Of a DNA stretch of 64,000 nt, positions 13,601 to 25,109 are shown piece after piece. The position numbers and the translations under genes are program-made. The notes below the pieces were generated by a model. The model saw nothing but the letters and a program-made list of their open reading frames with translations. It did no database searches and had not been told where the DNA came from. The DNA is taken from the NCBI GenBank assembly GCA_037903475.1, contig JBAJFG010000615.1, positions 1 to 64,000 of the forward strand. The letters are read 5' to 3'. Source of the stretch: Ancylostoma caninum. Its lineage: Eukaryota > Nematoda > Chromadorea > Rhabditida > Ancylostomatidae. The first letter of the stretch is position 1, and the number at the start of each line of letters is the position of its first letter.

Positions 13601-15499
13601 ATCTTGGCAGAAAAATACGCCCCTCGGACGAGTAAAGCACATCTCCATCATCCACAATACTCAACCAAGTCAACCAGCCAGTCCACCATCATCTTGTCAA
13701 AACGACGACTACGAGACATTTTGCACGATCAGGCTCCGTCGCTTATGCGGAAAATTCCCAATTGTGTTTGCCATTAGCTCGGAACCAACACTATCAATTC
13801 TGATTAATTCTGACTAGGAACCTTTTCCCGCAGAGAAAGGTTTAAAAACCGCGAAAAAAAGTCGCGGTTTGAATGTGCACCTATCTCGGCTCACAGTGCA
13901 GCGAATTCTTTCAGAAGTAACTTGCGCCTGCAGTAAAGTGTCATGGCGGTGAGATGAACTCGAAAACTCACCACCACGCTTTACGCGATTGCATGCCCAC
14001 TCACATCCATGGAGCAAACGATAGCAGATCATTGTCACCCACGTCACTGCTAGAGCACGCACGTGGCAACAGGGGAGATCATCGCTCTGTTAGAAGCTGA
14101 TCGCCTTCTCATGCTGTGGAAATAGTGCGAGAAGCTAGCGGACGCAGAATGAGATGGTCGAGGTAGCTAATTCTGCGTCTACTCGTCTCTCTCACTATTT
14201 CCACAGCTAGAGAAGGCGATCAGCTTCCAGAAGGGCGAAGATCCTCCTCTATTCACAAAGGCGTGCTGTAGAAGTGACGTGGGTGGCAACGATCTGCTAT
14301 CCTATACTCCGTGGATGTGAGCTGGCATGCAATCATCGCCTAAAGCGTGATGGTGAGTTTTGGAGTTCATCTCACCGCCATGACACTTTACTACGAGCAT
14401 TGGTTTGCTGCGTGGAGGATCAAGATGGGTAACCAAAAGTAACTATCCATAATAATTTGATTGAAACCTTGGAGATTTTTTGAATGAGTTTTGTTTGACG
14501 CGCATACCTTCACACCCTAATAATATCTTACCATATTAACGAAGATTTAATTGTATCTGGGTTGGAGTCAGAGATGGTGCTCCTGCAAAATCACCTTCAA
14601 TGGCTTCGATTTATGAAAACACGTGAGTCGTGGCATGGACAACACGTATTGTGCTTTTTTTTATTGAAAATAATTCAAGACCTAATCTTGAAGCAGAAGA
14701 ATCATTAGCTTCAAGAATTCAGTATTAGTTCCTGAGACAAGAACAGCAGGCGCACACCTCTGCTGCCACCTTATCTGAGAGCAGCACAGCAAGAAGCCCA
14801 AAAATTTACCAATGTTTTTTCTACCTGTCCTATAACCTGTTGATCGTATCAAGCACATAATTTGTGATGCACGAATAAGAAAATAGTGAAATGAACGCAT
14901 TGAAATAAAATTCGAAATTTGGCTTACAAGGGAAGGATTCCTGTGGCGCAGTGGCCATTCGTGATGCGATGTGTAGTACTAGATGTGTGTGTGTGGTACT
15001 ATGATGTGTAGTACTAGAAATGTAATAGTTTTTGACCCTGACTTCGAAAACAAAGTCCAAATTTCCTGCGGCGTTCTGTATGGTGAGTTACAGCTATTTT
15101 TTTTTTGCGCTGATTTAACACAGAATGCTTGTGCATGTTCTCCATGTTGTGCTTGTAGCTGCTTTGATGTCTTCAAACTGTAGAGTGCTTTAGGGATGAA
15201 CAAGGACATTGATTGTGTGCTGCCGTTGCAGCTGTCTGACCTGTCTGCTCTTTCCTAAAGCACTCAATGGAAATTTGGACTTAGGATTCGAAATCAGCGT
15301 CAAAAATTGCATTTAGTAGTACACATCGCATCCTGAATGGCCACTGCCTCTATACAGTAAGGAGAAATAATTTATAAAAAAAACTTGTAAATCTTCAAAC
15401 TCACCCTGGCAGCCTCCTGCTCGGGAATAGCGGGAAGAGGGGAAGAGGTGGCGAGTCTCTTAGGCAACTTTTTCCCGAACAGCTTCCTCATATCCGGTT
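7634..15499 (-). CDS. Partial multi-exon gene, unidentified, helix-rich product
   Basis: I do not recognise this gene. The exon 15499-15405 has a TTTCAG acceptor and a GTGAGT donor and ends in phase 0. It encodes PDMRKLFGKKLPKRL and continues to EQEAAR. Exon 11638-11531 follows a TTTTCAG acceptor in phase 0 (ENYQQLTERLS to CHSFRK). Exon 7864-7696 (VSEISERLFKLEAQQPQ, amphipathic) ends one base into a codon at GTAAAG, and 7634 (acceptor TCTAACAG) continues in phase with AEIHDLTSENFIFNALW. Beyond about 7560 the reading moves to another frame (KPIHNFIGRK to LNEHFVALQKIS, stop near 7323), implying an unseen splice or a frameshift. Phase agreement across the junctions is the main support. The donor at 11530 is weak (GTTGTT). 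A BAR or coiled-coil protein is one possibility, not established. Upstream exons beyond 15.5 kb are missing. Confidence 0.42.
7880..9046. other. No supported gene
   Basis: This is intron or flank of the unidentified minus-strand gene; nothing else recognised. Confidence 0.4.
9105..9529 (+). mobile_element. TTAA-bounded foldback element, family A, copy 1
   Basis: The terminal repeats AGGCAGTGTGTCACCTCGTT and its inverse near 9509-9529 are flanked by TTAA on both sides (9101-9104, 9530-9533). The interior is noncoding and matches 10780-11184. The TTAA target suggests mobilisation by a piggyBac-type transposase (inference). Confidence 0.75.
9534..10050. mobile_element. TTAA-bounded foldback element, family B
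   Basis: The ends AGGCAGCGTC...AAGATCGTTTTTGAG and their inverse (ending 10050) continue as imperfect inverted repeats for over 100 bp. Both arms contain GTATACG near a TCTATGCAAGA-type block. It is flanked by TTAA (9530-9533, shared with element A1, and 10051-10054). Noncoding. Confidence 0.72.
10537..10775 (-). mobile_element. TTAA foldback element, family A, copy 3 (inverted, truncated)
   Basis: Read on the minus strand from the TTAA at 10776-10779, this segment follows family A: TCTGAATCC.GCGGTATA, CGGTCTTTAAACC, GTGAAGCC.TTGATCT, then GGCAGCCAGCACAG. It breaks off at the A-run at about 10526-10536. Its outer end meets copy 2 head to head at one shared TTAA. Confidence 0.6.
10780..11184 (+). 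mobile_element. TTAA foldback element, family A, copy 2
   Basis: Same ends and interior as 9105-9529, including the CCGATCGGACACGT block and CGCTCCGCCCAAGTGGTCC. TTAA lies at 10776-10779 and 11185-11188. Internal open frames near 10929-11148 are element sequence, not genes. Confidence 0.75.
11189..13931. other. Mostly unassigned; holds one candidate exon
   Basis: Apart from the exon 11531-11638, no gene or element is supported. The 124-codon minus frame at 12371-12745 has no motif. CATACACCTTAGA is tandemly duplicated near 12105-12135. Confidence 0.4.
13932..14392. mobile_element. Long foldback element, family D, copy 1
   Basis: It is almost a complete hairpin. AGTAAAGTGTCATGGCGGTG at the left end is mirrored at 14373-14392. 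The arms stay complementary with gaps to the centre near 14165 (GGCGATCAGCTTC against GAAGCTGATCGCC). The outer 20 bp match the element at 56331. Noncoding. Confidence 0.75.
14945..15350. mobile_element. Foldback element
   Basis: The left arm (GCAGTGGCCATTC, GATGCGATGTGTAGTACT, then AAGTCCAAATTTCC near 15052) is mirrored at 15270-15350. An internal GATGTGTAGTACTAG unit is duplicated around a short TG run. Noncoding. Confidence 0.65.
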
Positions 15500-17194
15500 C
15501 TGAAACATTTTTATGAAAACGCTGCAAAAAGATTTGCACGGAGTAACAATTGCTGGAGCAACGAGAAAGTGCCCATATCTACAAATATAATAGATTTTCT
15601 ATGCAATAGTGTGAGATAACTTCTTATCAATTCTATGGAATGAAAAGCAATAATTTTTATATACGTACGTACATTTCAGAGCATCTCCCACAACCCATGC
15701 TTACGACATTTGTGCAATTACGATGAGTTCGCAGAATTTGAAGGGTTAGGCCTAAGCTCCAACCTCCCTAGCCCTGTCCTCTCCCAGCCACCCGAATATG
15801 TAATGACGAAGGGAATGTCGAGAGACACGTATTTCCCAATATTTCGTCAATAGTTATTAGTTCTTGTCGGTTTTCATGTTTAAGAATTACCCTGCTTTCT
15901 TGTTGTACATCTTAGGAGCATTCAAATAAACAAATATTCGTGTTGAACACCGTAGACACACGCCTCAACATGCAAGTAGTGACTCTACTGAATACACGCA
16001 AGAGCCAAAAAATCTCGAAACAGAACACTCTAAGAAGGGACAGTGAAGCGGTGTATGTGTAACAGATTCGACTTGCTTAGCAGCAGACGCAGTGCGAAGC
16101 ATTTTTTCCCGTAAGTTAATGGCTAATGTGAATGCGCCCAATTGCATGCATCGCACTACTATCAATAGTGCGAATAGTACGAGCGCCACGTCTGAATCAG
16201 TAGCTTCTAGAACAATGGTAAGATTCGGGAAAAAAAAAGTGGGAAGGAAGAGCTCTGCTGACTTTCTGGTGGGGGTGTGTCACAAAGTGAGAAATTACAA
16301 TAACGGAGAGAGATTTTTTTATTCGTGGCAAGCACTCACTCAACACGACATTTCTACATTTCTTCTGACGTGTTTCTAGTTTCTCATTATTTTTGGATAA
16401 GCTAAATGACAAGTTTTAGATAAGTTAAATGACCAGATAAGAGCACCTGAATATCATCACGAAGCTTAACGCAATTGCAACCATAGCTATGTATGTACAA
16501 GTGAAATAGAGGATGAAAATTGTAAAAGAAGCCATTGGTTTGGTGAAATTTGGGCCAAGAAAGGAGTGGAGATATAAAACACTGAAAACGATGAGGATAG
16601 GAGTGATAATCAATGCTCCACACAAAGGACAGACATTCATCAAACAACACCTCGGGCCAGCAAACCTACGACTACGTCGCGTTCTGACTTCCTGTATTAG
16701 CTCTGGAAACACTCCTGCCTCCGTGAGTAAAAAGAAAAATCAGGATCGCTGCTAAAAATCAAAACCCTGTGAGTCCTGGTCAAAGCAGAAAATGATATAT
16801 GAATGAGAAACTGCGCAGGGGAGGCTTCACAAAGTAAAATTGCAAGAAGCGTGTTCCCTATCGTAAGAGAGCGCCAAAATTACGGATACTGCCTGCGTGT
16901 TGTTGATTTGCTCGAATACTGGCAAGCTTCGAGTTCCTTCTAAGATTTCATACATCTGATCATATCATTTCTTTCATCGGTTTTAACCATGATCCAATCC
17001 TAGACCCATCGTTCTATCGCTATCAATCATTACGCACCAACCTAATAAAAAGCAGCTCCTTAAATCAGAACAAATGTCGCGGAGCCTCGCTGCAACAATA
17101 GTGATTTCCTCTTAGAGAGCTCCTCGAAATGAAAACTGTTCCGTACACGACGTTAAATTTACACTATTTCGGTGAACCCTGTAATGGTTACCTA
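15500..17194. other. Unassigned sequence
   Basis: Nothing beyond the weak membrane-protein exon at 16447-16595. Confidence 0.4.
16447..16595 (-). CDS. Possible membrane-protein exon, unidentified
   Basis: A minus-strand open segment lies between a TTTTCAG acceptor at about 16596 and a GTGCTC donor at about 16446. It encodes two hydrophobic stretches, FTIFILYFTCTYIAMVAIAL being the clearer. A receptor-like membrane protein is conceivable, but no family motif was seen. Its exit phase does not join directly to the exon at 15499. The plus strand is also open here, so this is weak. Confidence 0.25.
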
Positions 17195-17465
17195 CAGTGG
17201 ACGGCAATGGCGGTGGCCCATTTGCGGCCTCGAGAAGGACTTCGCGCAACCGCGCCGCGCGTGCCGTAACCGATGTTTTCTGCTGCTGTTACGCTATTTC
17301 TAGCAGCTTTTCTACCCGATCTCAAGGATTTTTGACCAAATCGAGAAGAAAAAAGCTTAGAAATAGCATTCCGACGACAGGCGACACCGATCCCAGCGCG
17401 CGCGGTGCGGTTGCGCGGCGTCCTTCTCGAGGCCGCATATGGGCCACCGCCGTTGCCGTCCACTG
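17195..17465. mobile_element. TA-flanked CpG-rich MITE
   Basis: CAGTGGACGGCAATGGCGGT opens a roughly 65-bp terminal repeat whose inverse closes at 17465. TA dinucleotides flank both ends (17193-17194, 17466-17467), the Tc1/mariner signature. The open frames here exist on both strands because of the inverted repeats and are not genes. Confidence 0.75.
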
Positions 17466-19694
17466 TATGTACATATGGCACATTCTCAACTCACGTGCTT
17501 CTGTAGATGAGTGGTTTGGATCAGTTCTTGTGAGAAGGGCCCTCTTCCAGAATGAGATTTGCGCTACTTGTATGAATGCCATCCAACGTAGTGTTCATAT
17601 GAGTTTAAACGAATGTTTGAAATCAAGAGGAGACTTTTGCCGGAGGCCGACAAGATAATCTTAGCGGTTGTGCTCCACAGCCCACCTCATTGTCAGCATA
17701 CATCGAGTCTTTACACACGGGCTCTTTATCATGCATAGAAGAAACATGTGTGTAGTTACCACAAAAAAGCGGGGGTGCTTTGAATTCACGGGTTTATGTA
17801 GTTGGCGCTGATCGCTGTGAATACTACGGCACTCGCCAGGTACAGTAACGACAGTAAAGGCATAACGGTTTGAGACAACGTGTACGGTGATCCAAAATTA
17901 GGTATTGAGCATTAATTGAATCAACTTCCAAAAGAAGTTCGATGTGAAATTACTACGCACAAAGGATTGTTCTTTGTTAGAATATGTAGTTCTGCGTTAG
18001 TTGCTTCAATCAAATCGTAGCAACAACTATTTTAGAAAGTCTATAAAATGAAATTTAAGCCATGTGTAGTATCGTCTTTTGCATAGCTTTGGAGACCTAA
18101 AAATGTTAGAATTACAGCTGTCAAAGAGCACGGGAGAAATGAGAAATCATGGGAGTGCAGCTGTGCGGCCTTTGAGAAGTTGCTGGAGCTGGGAAAACCT
18201 ATTAATCTTCCCCGAGTACGCTGGCAACAAAAAACATGCTAGCGAAAATGACGCGGCTCACAGAAAACCCAGGAAACCTGTCCGGCCGCCACTTGGCATC
18301 TGCTTCAAATTATGGCACTCACTACTACTTGATTTTTACGACGCCGCAGAAGAGCCAGCATTTGCGGAAACGACCACAACCGCGGAACAACGAACAGTAG
18401 CGGTTCAGGAGGAAGTCAAGAAATGCTTGCTGAAAAAACAGCAGAGATCCGATGACGAGGTGTGGATCGTGCCCGCCTACTGCGAGGTTTCGAGTGGATT
18501 CTCGAGAACCTACTCTAATACGCAAACAGAAATGAAGCCAAGAATTCCTGTAGAACGAGCGTCACCTCCAAGGAATTAAAGATCGATGATACAGTGCTAT
18601 TTGTGGCTCCTTGCAGGTGAGTGCATGGGAAAAACCCATTTTCGATAGACAAGTTTTTTGCAAGAGGTTTGAATGCGAATACTCAGGGAAAGACTTAGCG
18701 ATGGTCTTTGCACTCATACTTTGATTTTAAAAAGTTCTCGAATTTTGCAAGCATTTCAGGACACTGTTAAAGACATGACCTCTATTTTGGAGAAATGACA
18801 GGAGAGCAATGAAAAACTCAACCTTCGTCAATGATGAGAGAGGAAAGTGGGGCGGCTCGATCCAGTTTATCCAGCATGTCGATCGAGACGAATCAAAACA
18901 GCTCAATGCGACTGCCACGAGGCTCCTGCAGTGTCATGTCTAACAAGCCACCTATCACCGGTGGAACTCGTCCTGACCGCACGGCTGTCTCTGCTTCCTA
19001 AGATTTTTCGATGATTTGCTTTCTGAGGAGTTTGTTCAGTACTGAACAGAAGAACACGTGTGGTAGTAGGGCTTGCCCAGAGTCAAGAGAGGACCAATAG
19101 TTATCCTTAAAGAAAAAAAGTGATAAATGGCTCAAGTCAAACAGCTGAAAGTAAGATTTGGCTTGTTTCGCCTGTTCCGCATACAAGGGAGCTGAATTAG
19201 AAAACCCTCCCCGATGGTCATCACTACGGAGGAGCGCTCACAAACAGGTTACGATGGAATTCACTTATTTGTTTGATAGAGAATGAGACATAAAATACAT
19301 GCCTGCAACTCTCAAAAAAAAAACGACAGCAGCCATCGCAACACCGTTTTCGTTTTCTCGATTTTTGCCATCAGCGAAATCCGACCACAATCTCTTAGAT
19401 AAATGAGATGAGCTGGCCATCGGCGCTCCGTTTGTGACTACGACATTTTCAAAAAGCGGCCATCGCCCATCGAAAGCGTAAAAATTGCAGCAATCGACAA
19501 CTGACAGCAAGAAATGCGTCATAACGCCTTCGCCAGTTCACAATTGACGTGGAATTTCAAAATATCTGCTACATCACAGGAAGTCGTTCCCGATCACATG
19601 CATCAGTTATGCATGACTAACGCATGTGCTCGGAAACAAAGATCATCTCGAATCAACCAATATGCATCAGCGGCAGGCATGTGCGGAAGTAAAA
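17466..19694. other. Unassigned sequence
   Basis: Only the 166-codon frame at 18079-18579 stands out. Confidence 0.4.
18079..18579 (+). CDS. Open frame of 166 codons, unidentified
   Basis: This is the longest open frame in the first 30 kb. It starts with ATG and has a mixed, mostly hydrophilic composition with a Thr/Glu-rich middle (AETTTTAEQRT). No domain, signal peptide or clear flanking splice sites were recognised. It could be a single-exon fragment or chance. Confidence 0.22.
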   Translation: MHSFGDLKMLELQLSKSTGEMRNHGSAAVRPLRSCWSWENLLIFPEYAGNKKHASENDAAHRKPRKPVRPPLGICFKLWHSLLLDFYDAAEEPAFAETTTTAEQRTVAVQEEVKKCLLKKQQRSDDEVWIVPAYCEVSSGFSRTYSNTQTEMKPRIPVERASPPRN

Positions 19695-19785
19695 TTTTAA
19701 ATCCCGTAAAACGTAAAACCTAAAAAGGAAGGCCAAAAATGAGCGAAAAACGGAAAGCGTAAAACGAAAAACGAAAAATTTCGCC
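19695..19785. repeat. Purine-rich dispersed repeat, copy 1
   Basis: It is built from variants of GTAAAACGTAAAACG and GGCCAAAAATGAGCGAAAAA. A second copy with the same order lies at about 21815-21915. No coding or TIR structure. Confidence 0.5.
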
Positions 19786-19877
19786 CAAGCATGTGTTTGT
19801 CACTAAAGGTCTTCATAACACAAGTGGTGACTCTTTTGAGTAATTAAATAACTTCAAGTCCATTAATGGTACCTTAC

Positions 19878-21002
19878 CAGGGCTCTGCGTTAGAAGAATT
19901 TTAGATTTTGTTAATCCGTTAGTTCGTTACGTTAGGCCAAAAATGACCTTTCCGCTTTAATGCGTAAATTCGTTAATCCGTTAATTCGTTGGAAGACGGA
20001 TTTGTGAATATCTTGATAAGTTTCATCAGTTGTCACAAGTAATCGAGATTATTGACCGATATTCAAAGCAAATAATCTGTGGATTCAACAGAAAGATGGA
20101 GCAAATGTTAACATTGTGTACTTTTGGCTCTGGAAAAACGGCATGTGGTTTAAAAATGATAGGTTCTCTTCAAAGCATACAGAAGAACAAACATACGCAA
20201 TGGTCAAACGACTGAAAAAAGACAAATCGTAGAGACACCTTCGGTTGAGAGTTGCGTTATTTTGCCTCACAATTTTCACAATAAATCTTTGGCAAAAGTA
20301 ACGGATGAGAATTAAGAGCTTAGGCTTCATTGAAAAGGTGAGAGGCTCAACGCACAAGGCGAGCAGGCTTACCTGAGAGTCCTAGTATAAGAACGTGTTA
20401 TGGTACAAAAAGAGCAATGTTTTTCAAATTTCTACAGCTAAGCTGCTTTTTAAACCGACACAATCAAACCTACTGTTGAGAAGAGATGCTCGCACTCAGT
20501 TGCCGATGCGGGAAGGTATTTACATATATACCAACATTTTAAGTGAATTTCGTGGTGTCAATATCGCTGCTCTAATATTCAGAAGGATCAGTAGAGAATG
20601 ATGGCTTATGCGCAAGGTATTCGTCTACTTCCTAAAATAGTTGCAGGTGCATGAAAGTTCTCATTCGTATATCTATCCTCAACAATAATACAGCTACATA
20701 TACCCACAGCCATGGCTTTAGTTCATGAAAGCTAAGATGATAAGATTTGAATGAAAGCATGAATGTTTTTCGGGTGCCTTACTGCAGAACATTTTACAAA
20801 ATCGTCGTCTTATGCACATCATCTGTTTTGTATCACGAAAAAGTTGTGTAGAGCGAGAAAAGTACGCATTTCAAATACTATTTAGCCTATTGACGAAAAG
20901 GATTCTAACAGATTTTTACTGTTTTTCGCTCATTTGTTACGTTAATCCAAAAATGGCCGTTACGCGTTAATTGATTCGTTACGTTAGTAAAGCACAGTCC
21001 TG
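19878..21002. mobile_element. Possible non-autonomous hAT-like element
   Basis: The ends CAGGGCTCTGCGTTA and, inverted, CAGGACTGTGCTTTA resemble hAT termini. The 8-bp flanks (TACCTTAC, GTGCTTAC) agree at five positions. Subterminal regions repeat CGTTA/TTCGTTA motifs, as in many hAT elements. No transposase was seen. Confidence 0.42.
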
Positions 21003-21814
21003 GTGCTTACTTCAAACGTCTAGAGCATAGGTAGATCGAAGAGTATTTGTCCTGCACCTAGTTATAAGAGATTATCAGGGTTATAAGATCAATAGGCATA
21101 TTCCTCAATGTTTACGTAGACGAGAAGCTGTGAAGTGTGAAAACTGCGACTTCTTTGCCGCACCTTTGAGCAGACCTATTCTGCAAAAATTCAGACAAGA
21201 AGGCAATTATGGTAGCTAATACTTTGGAATCTGAGGAAGATCGTGTTATTCACAAAGGATCCTGATGGGGCGAGTTAGCGACTGAGGAAGGAAGAGGAGA
21301 ACAGCTTTTGGGGAACGTGAAACACAACCAGCCCAAACATTGCGCAAGACATCAGGCGCCAACGGCGCCATTGTGGATTAAGATGTAGCCTTGTGTCTTT
21401 GACGTTGAAAGAAAGCTTATACCATGGCTTGTTTCGCAAGAATGCTTGATGCTCTTACTATGGCACGTCACAGTTTCATGCTAATTTCATATCACTTCGC
21501 CCCATATTTCCGTGGAGCCAAGGTGTTTTTTTTTGAGAATTTCAAGGAGAGCAGCGCACTTGTGTGGCATATCTGGAACAATGGTGAAGACCAGCAAAAT
21601 CGCGATGGAACGTTTACGCTACAGCTGAGGCAAAAAAAGTCAAATAAAATAGTTCGGATTTCGTAAATGGTGTTTGGACGTCAATTTTGGAGCCATTGTT
21701 GGGAACTCATGTACATACGTATATTGCGCATCAGAACACATGAACCCTCTCCATGATAGGGAAATACGCAGAAAACAACGATCCCTCTCTCTCCATGACT
21801 TTCCGGAATTTTCC

Positions 21815-21915
21815 GTTTTTCGGGCCAAGAACCCGTAAAACGTGAAACGGAAGGCCAAAAATGGGCGGAAAACGGAAAGCGTAAAAAGGAAAACGGAAAA
21901 TTCCGCACACCCCTG
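21815..21915. repeat. Purine-rich dispersed repeat, copy 2
   Basis: CCCGTAAAACGTGAAACGGA, then GGCCAAAAATGGGCGGAAAA and ACGGAAAGCGTAAAA, in the same order as 19695-19785. Confidence 0.5.
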
Positions 21916-22494
21916 ATCAGCGGTCCCATATACAGGAATTATTCGAACTAACTGACAAAAGTGTGAAATTGGAAGGGACCCGTTCTCAGGATAATTCAGC
22001 TATGTTCTTAGATTTGTTAATTGTTGCTTTCGTAAAAGAGGAAAGGGATTTCGGAGAGAACTGAAATTGCGTGGAATTTTTCCGACAGCTTATGGGAAAC
22101 TTCTGGGTCATCCTAACCTGTAGCCATTATCATATCCGGAACCCGTCGTCCGGTCCACTTTGACCAATCCGTTATCTGCGTCTTACAAAATCTCGTATCC
22201 GCTCGTCCCCTGCGTGAATGCGTAGATAATTTAAGGTTTTATAGTTTTTAGCAAGTTGCGACGCGGCGCGAGAAGCCACTCGCCGCGAGCTGACTTCTCG
22301 CCTTCCAACTCGCGTCGGGATTGCGGCAAACGACGCAGCTTGCCGCAAGTAAAAGGAAGCTAAAAAAGAGAAAGTAAAGTTTTTTCGTATGTAAAGAGGC
22401 ACACATCTATTTCCAGACTTCGGTAGTTGTCTGCACAAGTTCTATGAAGGAAGTCACCCTAAAAATAAGAGAAAACAAAAAAAGAACTAATGTA

Positions 22495-22692
22495 CAGGAA
22501 GCTCCAAATGTCCGCAGTCAAGAGGGCGTGGCCACGGCGCGGCTCCTTGATCAGACACAGGCGCTCTCTATGCTGCCTCTGGCTTCTCTGACTCTGCAGC
22601 CAACCACTGGCAGCATGCCGAGCGCCTGTGTCTCTGTCTAAAGCCGCGTCGTGGCCACGTCCCTCTTGACTGCGGACGTTTGGAGCTTCCTG
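22495..22692. mobile_element. TA-flanked foldback MITE
   Basis: A roughly 50-bp terminal repeat (CAGGAAGCTCCAAATGTCCG, then CAGTCAAGAGGG.GTGGCCAC) is mirrored to 22692. TA lies at 22493-22494 and 22693-22694. The 180-codon minus-strand frame over it is a by-product of the palindrome. Confidence 0.75.
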
Positions 22693-22909
22693 TATACAAT
22701 CACAACTCAAGCAGCAGCATTGAACGTTCGATTTGCCGCTTTGACGTTGCGGCAAAGAATGCCAGAGCATTCCTTGGCGCAGCTCGCAGTGCGCAAGATG
22801 ATGCTCCGCGTGAAAAAAATGCGAAACCACCCCCTTGCGGCAGATGAAGCTGCGAGCTCGCACTGCGTTGACGCTTCCTATACTTAAGTGGACTGCCGCG
22901 TTCTGTAGA

Positions 22910-23143
22910 GCAGTGCGGGCTGCGGACGTGCGGTAGGTGTCAATAGGGAGGACGCGTTTTTTGCGGCCTTGAAACGCACGTCGCGCGACTGCCCCGCTCA
23001 CGAAGGAATAGTCGGCGCAGGGTTTTCTCTATAGTTGCTCATCATATTAACACGTCAACAAAACGGATTCTAGCGCAATCGATGCGGTCGCGCCGCGTGT
23101 TTACCAGGTCCGAGAAAAACGCACCGCCATTGACGCTCACTGT
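22910..23143. mobile_element. Degenerate TIR element
   Basis: GTGTCAATAGGGAGGACGCG and its neighbours are an imperfect inverse of 23095-23143. Ends read CAGTG next to TA. Weak, noncoding. Confidence 0.3.
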
Positions 23144-24567
23144 ACAGGAAACTTCCCACGGCCAGGTGAATACGGAGCGGCAGCACTGGGAAGAGAGTAT
23201 CAAAGAACGTCATCAAAAAATTGTCTGCCAAGGAGTTCGGCGGACAGTCAGAGTGCCACGTCCCACCACGGGACTCCTCCGTAATAATCTGGCTTTTTTA
23301 AGGCCCCTTATGCTATTATTTTTATGATAGGAGCTGCCTTGCTTTGGAAAGCTATTTTACACCACTATCCCAGAGCCATTATCTCAACCCGAAATTGGGT
23401 GATGCGCGAGAAGCCTTAACAAAACCAGGCGTCGACCACAAAATCCTCGTGTACTCTTGGAGTTCATATACGGAAGAATTGCAAGTTCTAGAGCTCTAGG
23501 CTACAATACAGACATGCGTTTACGACAGCCCTGGAACAGCTACGCACTTTTTTATCCAAGAAAAAAAACAAGGAACTTCTAGCTTTCAATTTTCTTCACT
23601 TTTTTTCTCTTTTAACAACACGGCGCCCGCTAAGGACAGAGATGCTGCATGTTTTGAAAGAAGTTGTCGTGTCTACCTATTAGGTAAATTTTTCATCTGT
23701 TTTATCTTGAAGTTTTGGCTGCAAGCACGTCATTTGGTTTGAGCTCCTGATTTTGAAGGACTTGATTTCTTCATTTGCCATTTCATTTTATTTCATGGAA
23801 GATTTATTACCTCCACAGGAACTTTTGCACTGGTGATTTGCGTGCCGAATCTCTCAACATGTTCTGGGAGAGAATTGCTTGGAAGACACTTGGCTGGCTA
23901 TTATGGATATACCTGACACCTCCTTTTCATACAAAGCCCACCTTGCTTTCTGGTGCTGGAATTGCTACGAGTGATTATCTATCAACATTATTCACTCGCT
24001 GTACTCCAGACTAAAAAAGGAATGACCGCTCTGTCCAACCTTCAACAAGTTTGAGTGCAATTGCGATACCCTCGCTAAATTCTTTCAAAAAAGTACAATA
24101 GGCGCGCGAAGTTGCGTTCTTTTTGTTCCATCTCTGCAATTAAATTTGTTAAAACTCAATGTACTGAGAAACAAAACCGATGTTAAGGACCTCAGTCGAG
24201 TTTTTACCATTTTTAGCTTCAGTATCAAATTTTAGGAACTTCCGCTTTGCCACAGTTTTGTCGAGCATTGCGTGGCTCGCCGCGGGCGCTACCGTGGAGC
24301 GTCCGCGACGGAATTTCTCGAAATGAGATTCACTTATGCTCACAGTTTAACATGAGTTTAAAAGCCAGATTGTTTATAGGTAGGTTAATCGGTCATTTAG
24401 AAATAAACACAACTCATTTGTACAACAGCTACACAACTATAATAATATATCAACGGTTCAGTCGATACCGTAAGACCTATGTATTTGCCGGAGAGTTCCA
24501 CTTAAAGAATAAAGTTGTGTTGTCGAAAGTTACTCTTTCCAAGAGCTAGTGAGGGTATGGTAGTAGC
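23144..24567. other. No supported feature
   Basis: AT-rich sequence with short frames only. Confidence 0.4.
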
Positions 24568-24571
24568 TTAA

Positions 24572-25087
24572 AGGCAAGGTCCGGGCAAAATTCTATCTTC
24601 CGAATTTCTATAGGAATCGTAGCCCACAGCGACGCCGTGGACGAAAACTATAGAAAAATCCCTGGAAAAGTCGCACAGCGAACGCTTCCCATCGATCAAT
24701 TTCGGTACGGCGTTTGCGGGTTTGCGGTGTCCGTGCTTTCAGATGACGTTATACGGCGCGCCCTTCATGCTGTCTATTGTTGCGTCGTAGTAAAAAAATT
24801 CATATTCAAAGGACCTGTGGTCCGTTTGATGGGATGGGGAAAGTTTCACGAAATGTTCCTTAGGCTGTATGTATCTGAGCGTCCATCGTTGTTCAGTATG
24901 CACGCGCGCAGTTTTTGTCGGTTGGAGCGCGTTTTCCCACGGCTACCGTAGTCCTCGGACGTTTTGTCCCACATCTAGCGATAGAGCTTATACCGAGGTC
25001 TCAAACTTGAGATACTTGCTACACATATGGTTTGGACTCCAGAGAGCAAAAAACCTGGGTAGGCAAGATTTTGACCGGACCTTGCCT
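24572..25087. mobile_element. TTAA-bounded foldback element, family E
   Basis: The ends AGGCAAGGTCCGGGCAAAAT and its inverse close at 25087, with TTAA at 24568-24571 and 25088-25091. The terminal AGGCA is shared with families A and B, so one transposase may move all three (inference). The open frames inside are incidental. Confidence 0.7.
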
Positions 25088-25109
25088 TTAAGGCCTGCTA
25101 TTTGTATTG

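Noticed and set aside
17197..17658. 153-codon plus-strand frame
   Set aside because: The first 270 bp are a TIR MITE, and the same peptide-like text appears on the opposite strand because of the inverted repeat.
20373..20400. Minus-strand VLILGLSG before a GTAAGC donor, reminiscent of an Arf-type GTPase start
   Set aside because: Only eight residues, in a different frame from any open upstream text; too little to support a GTPase gene.
22459..23001. 180-codon minus-strand open frame
   Set aside because: It runs through a foldback MITE (22495-22692) and a second degenerate inverted repeat; openness follows from the palindromic GC-rich sequence.
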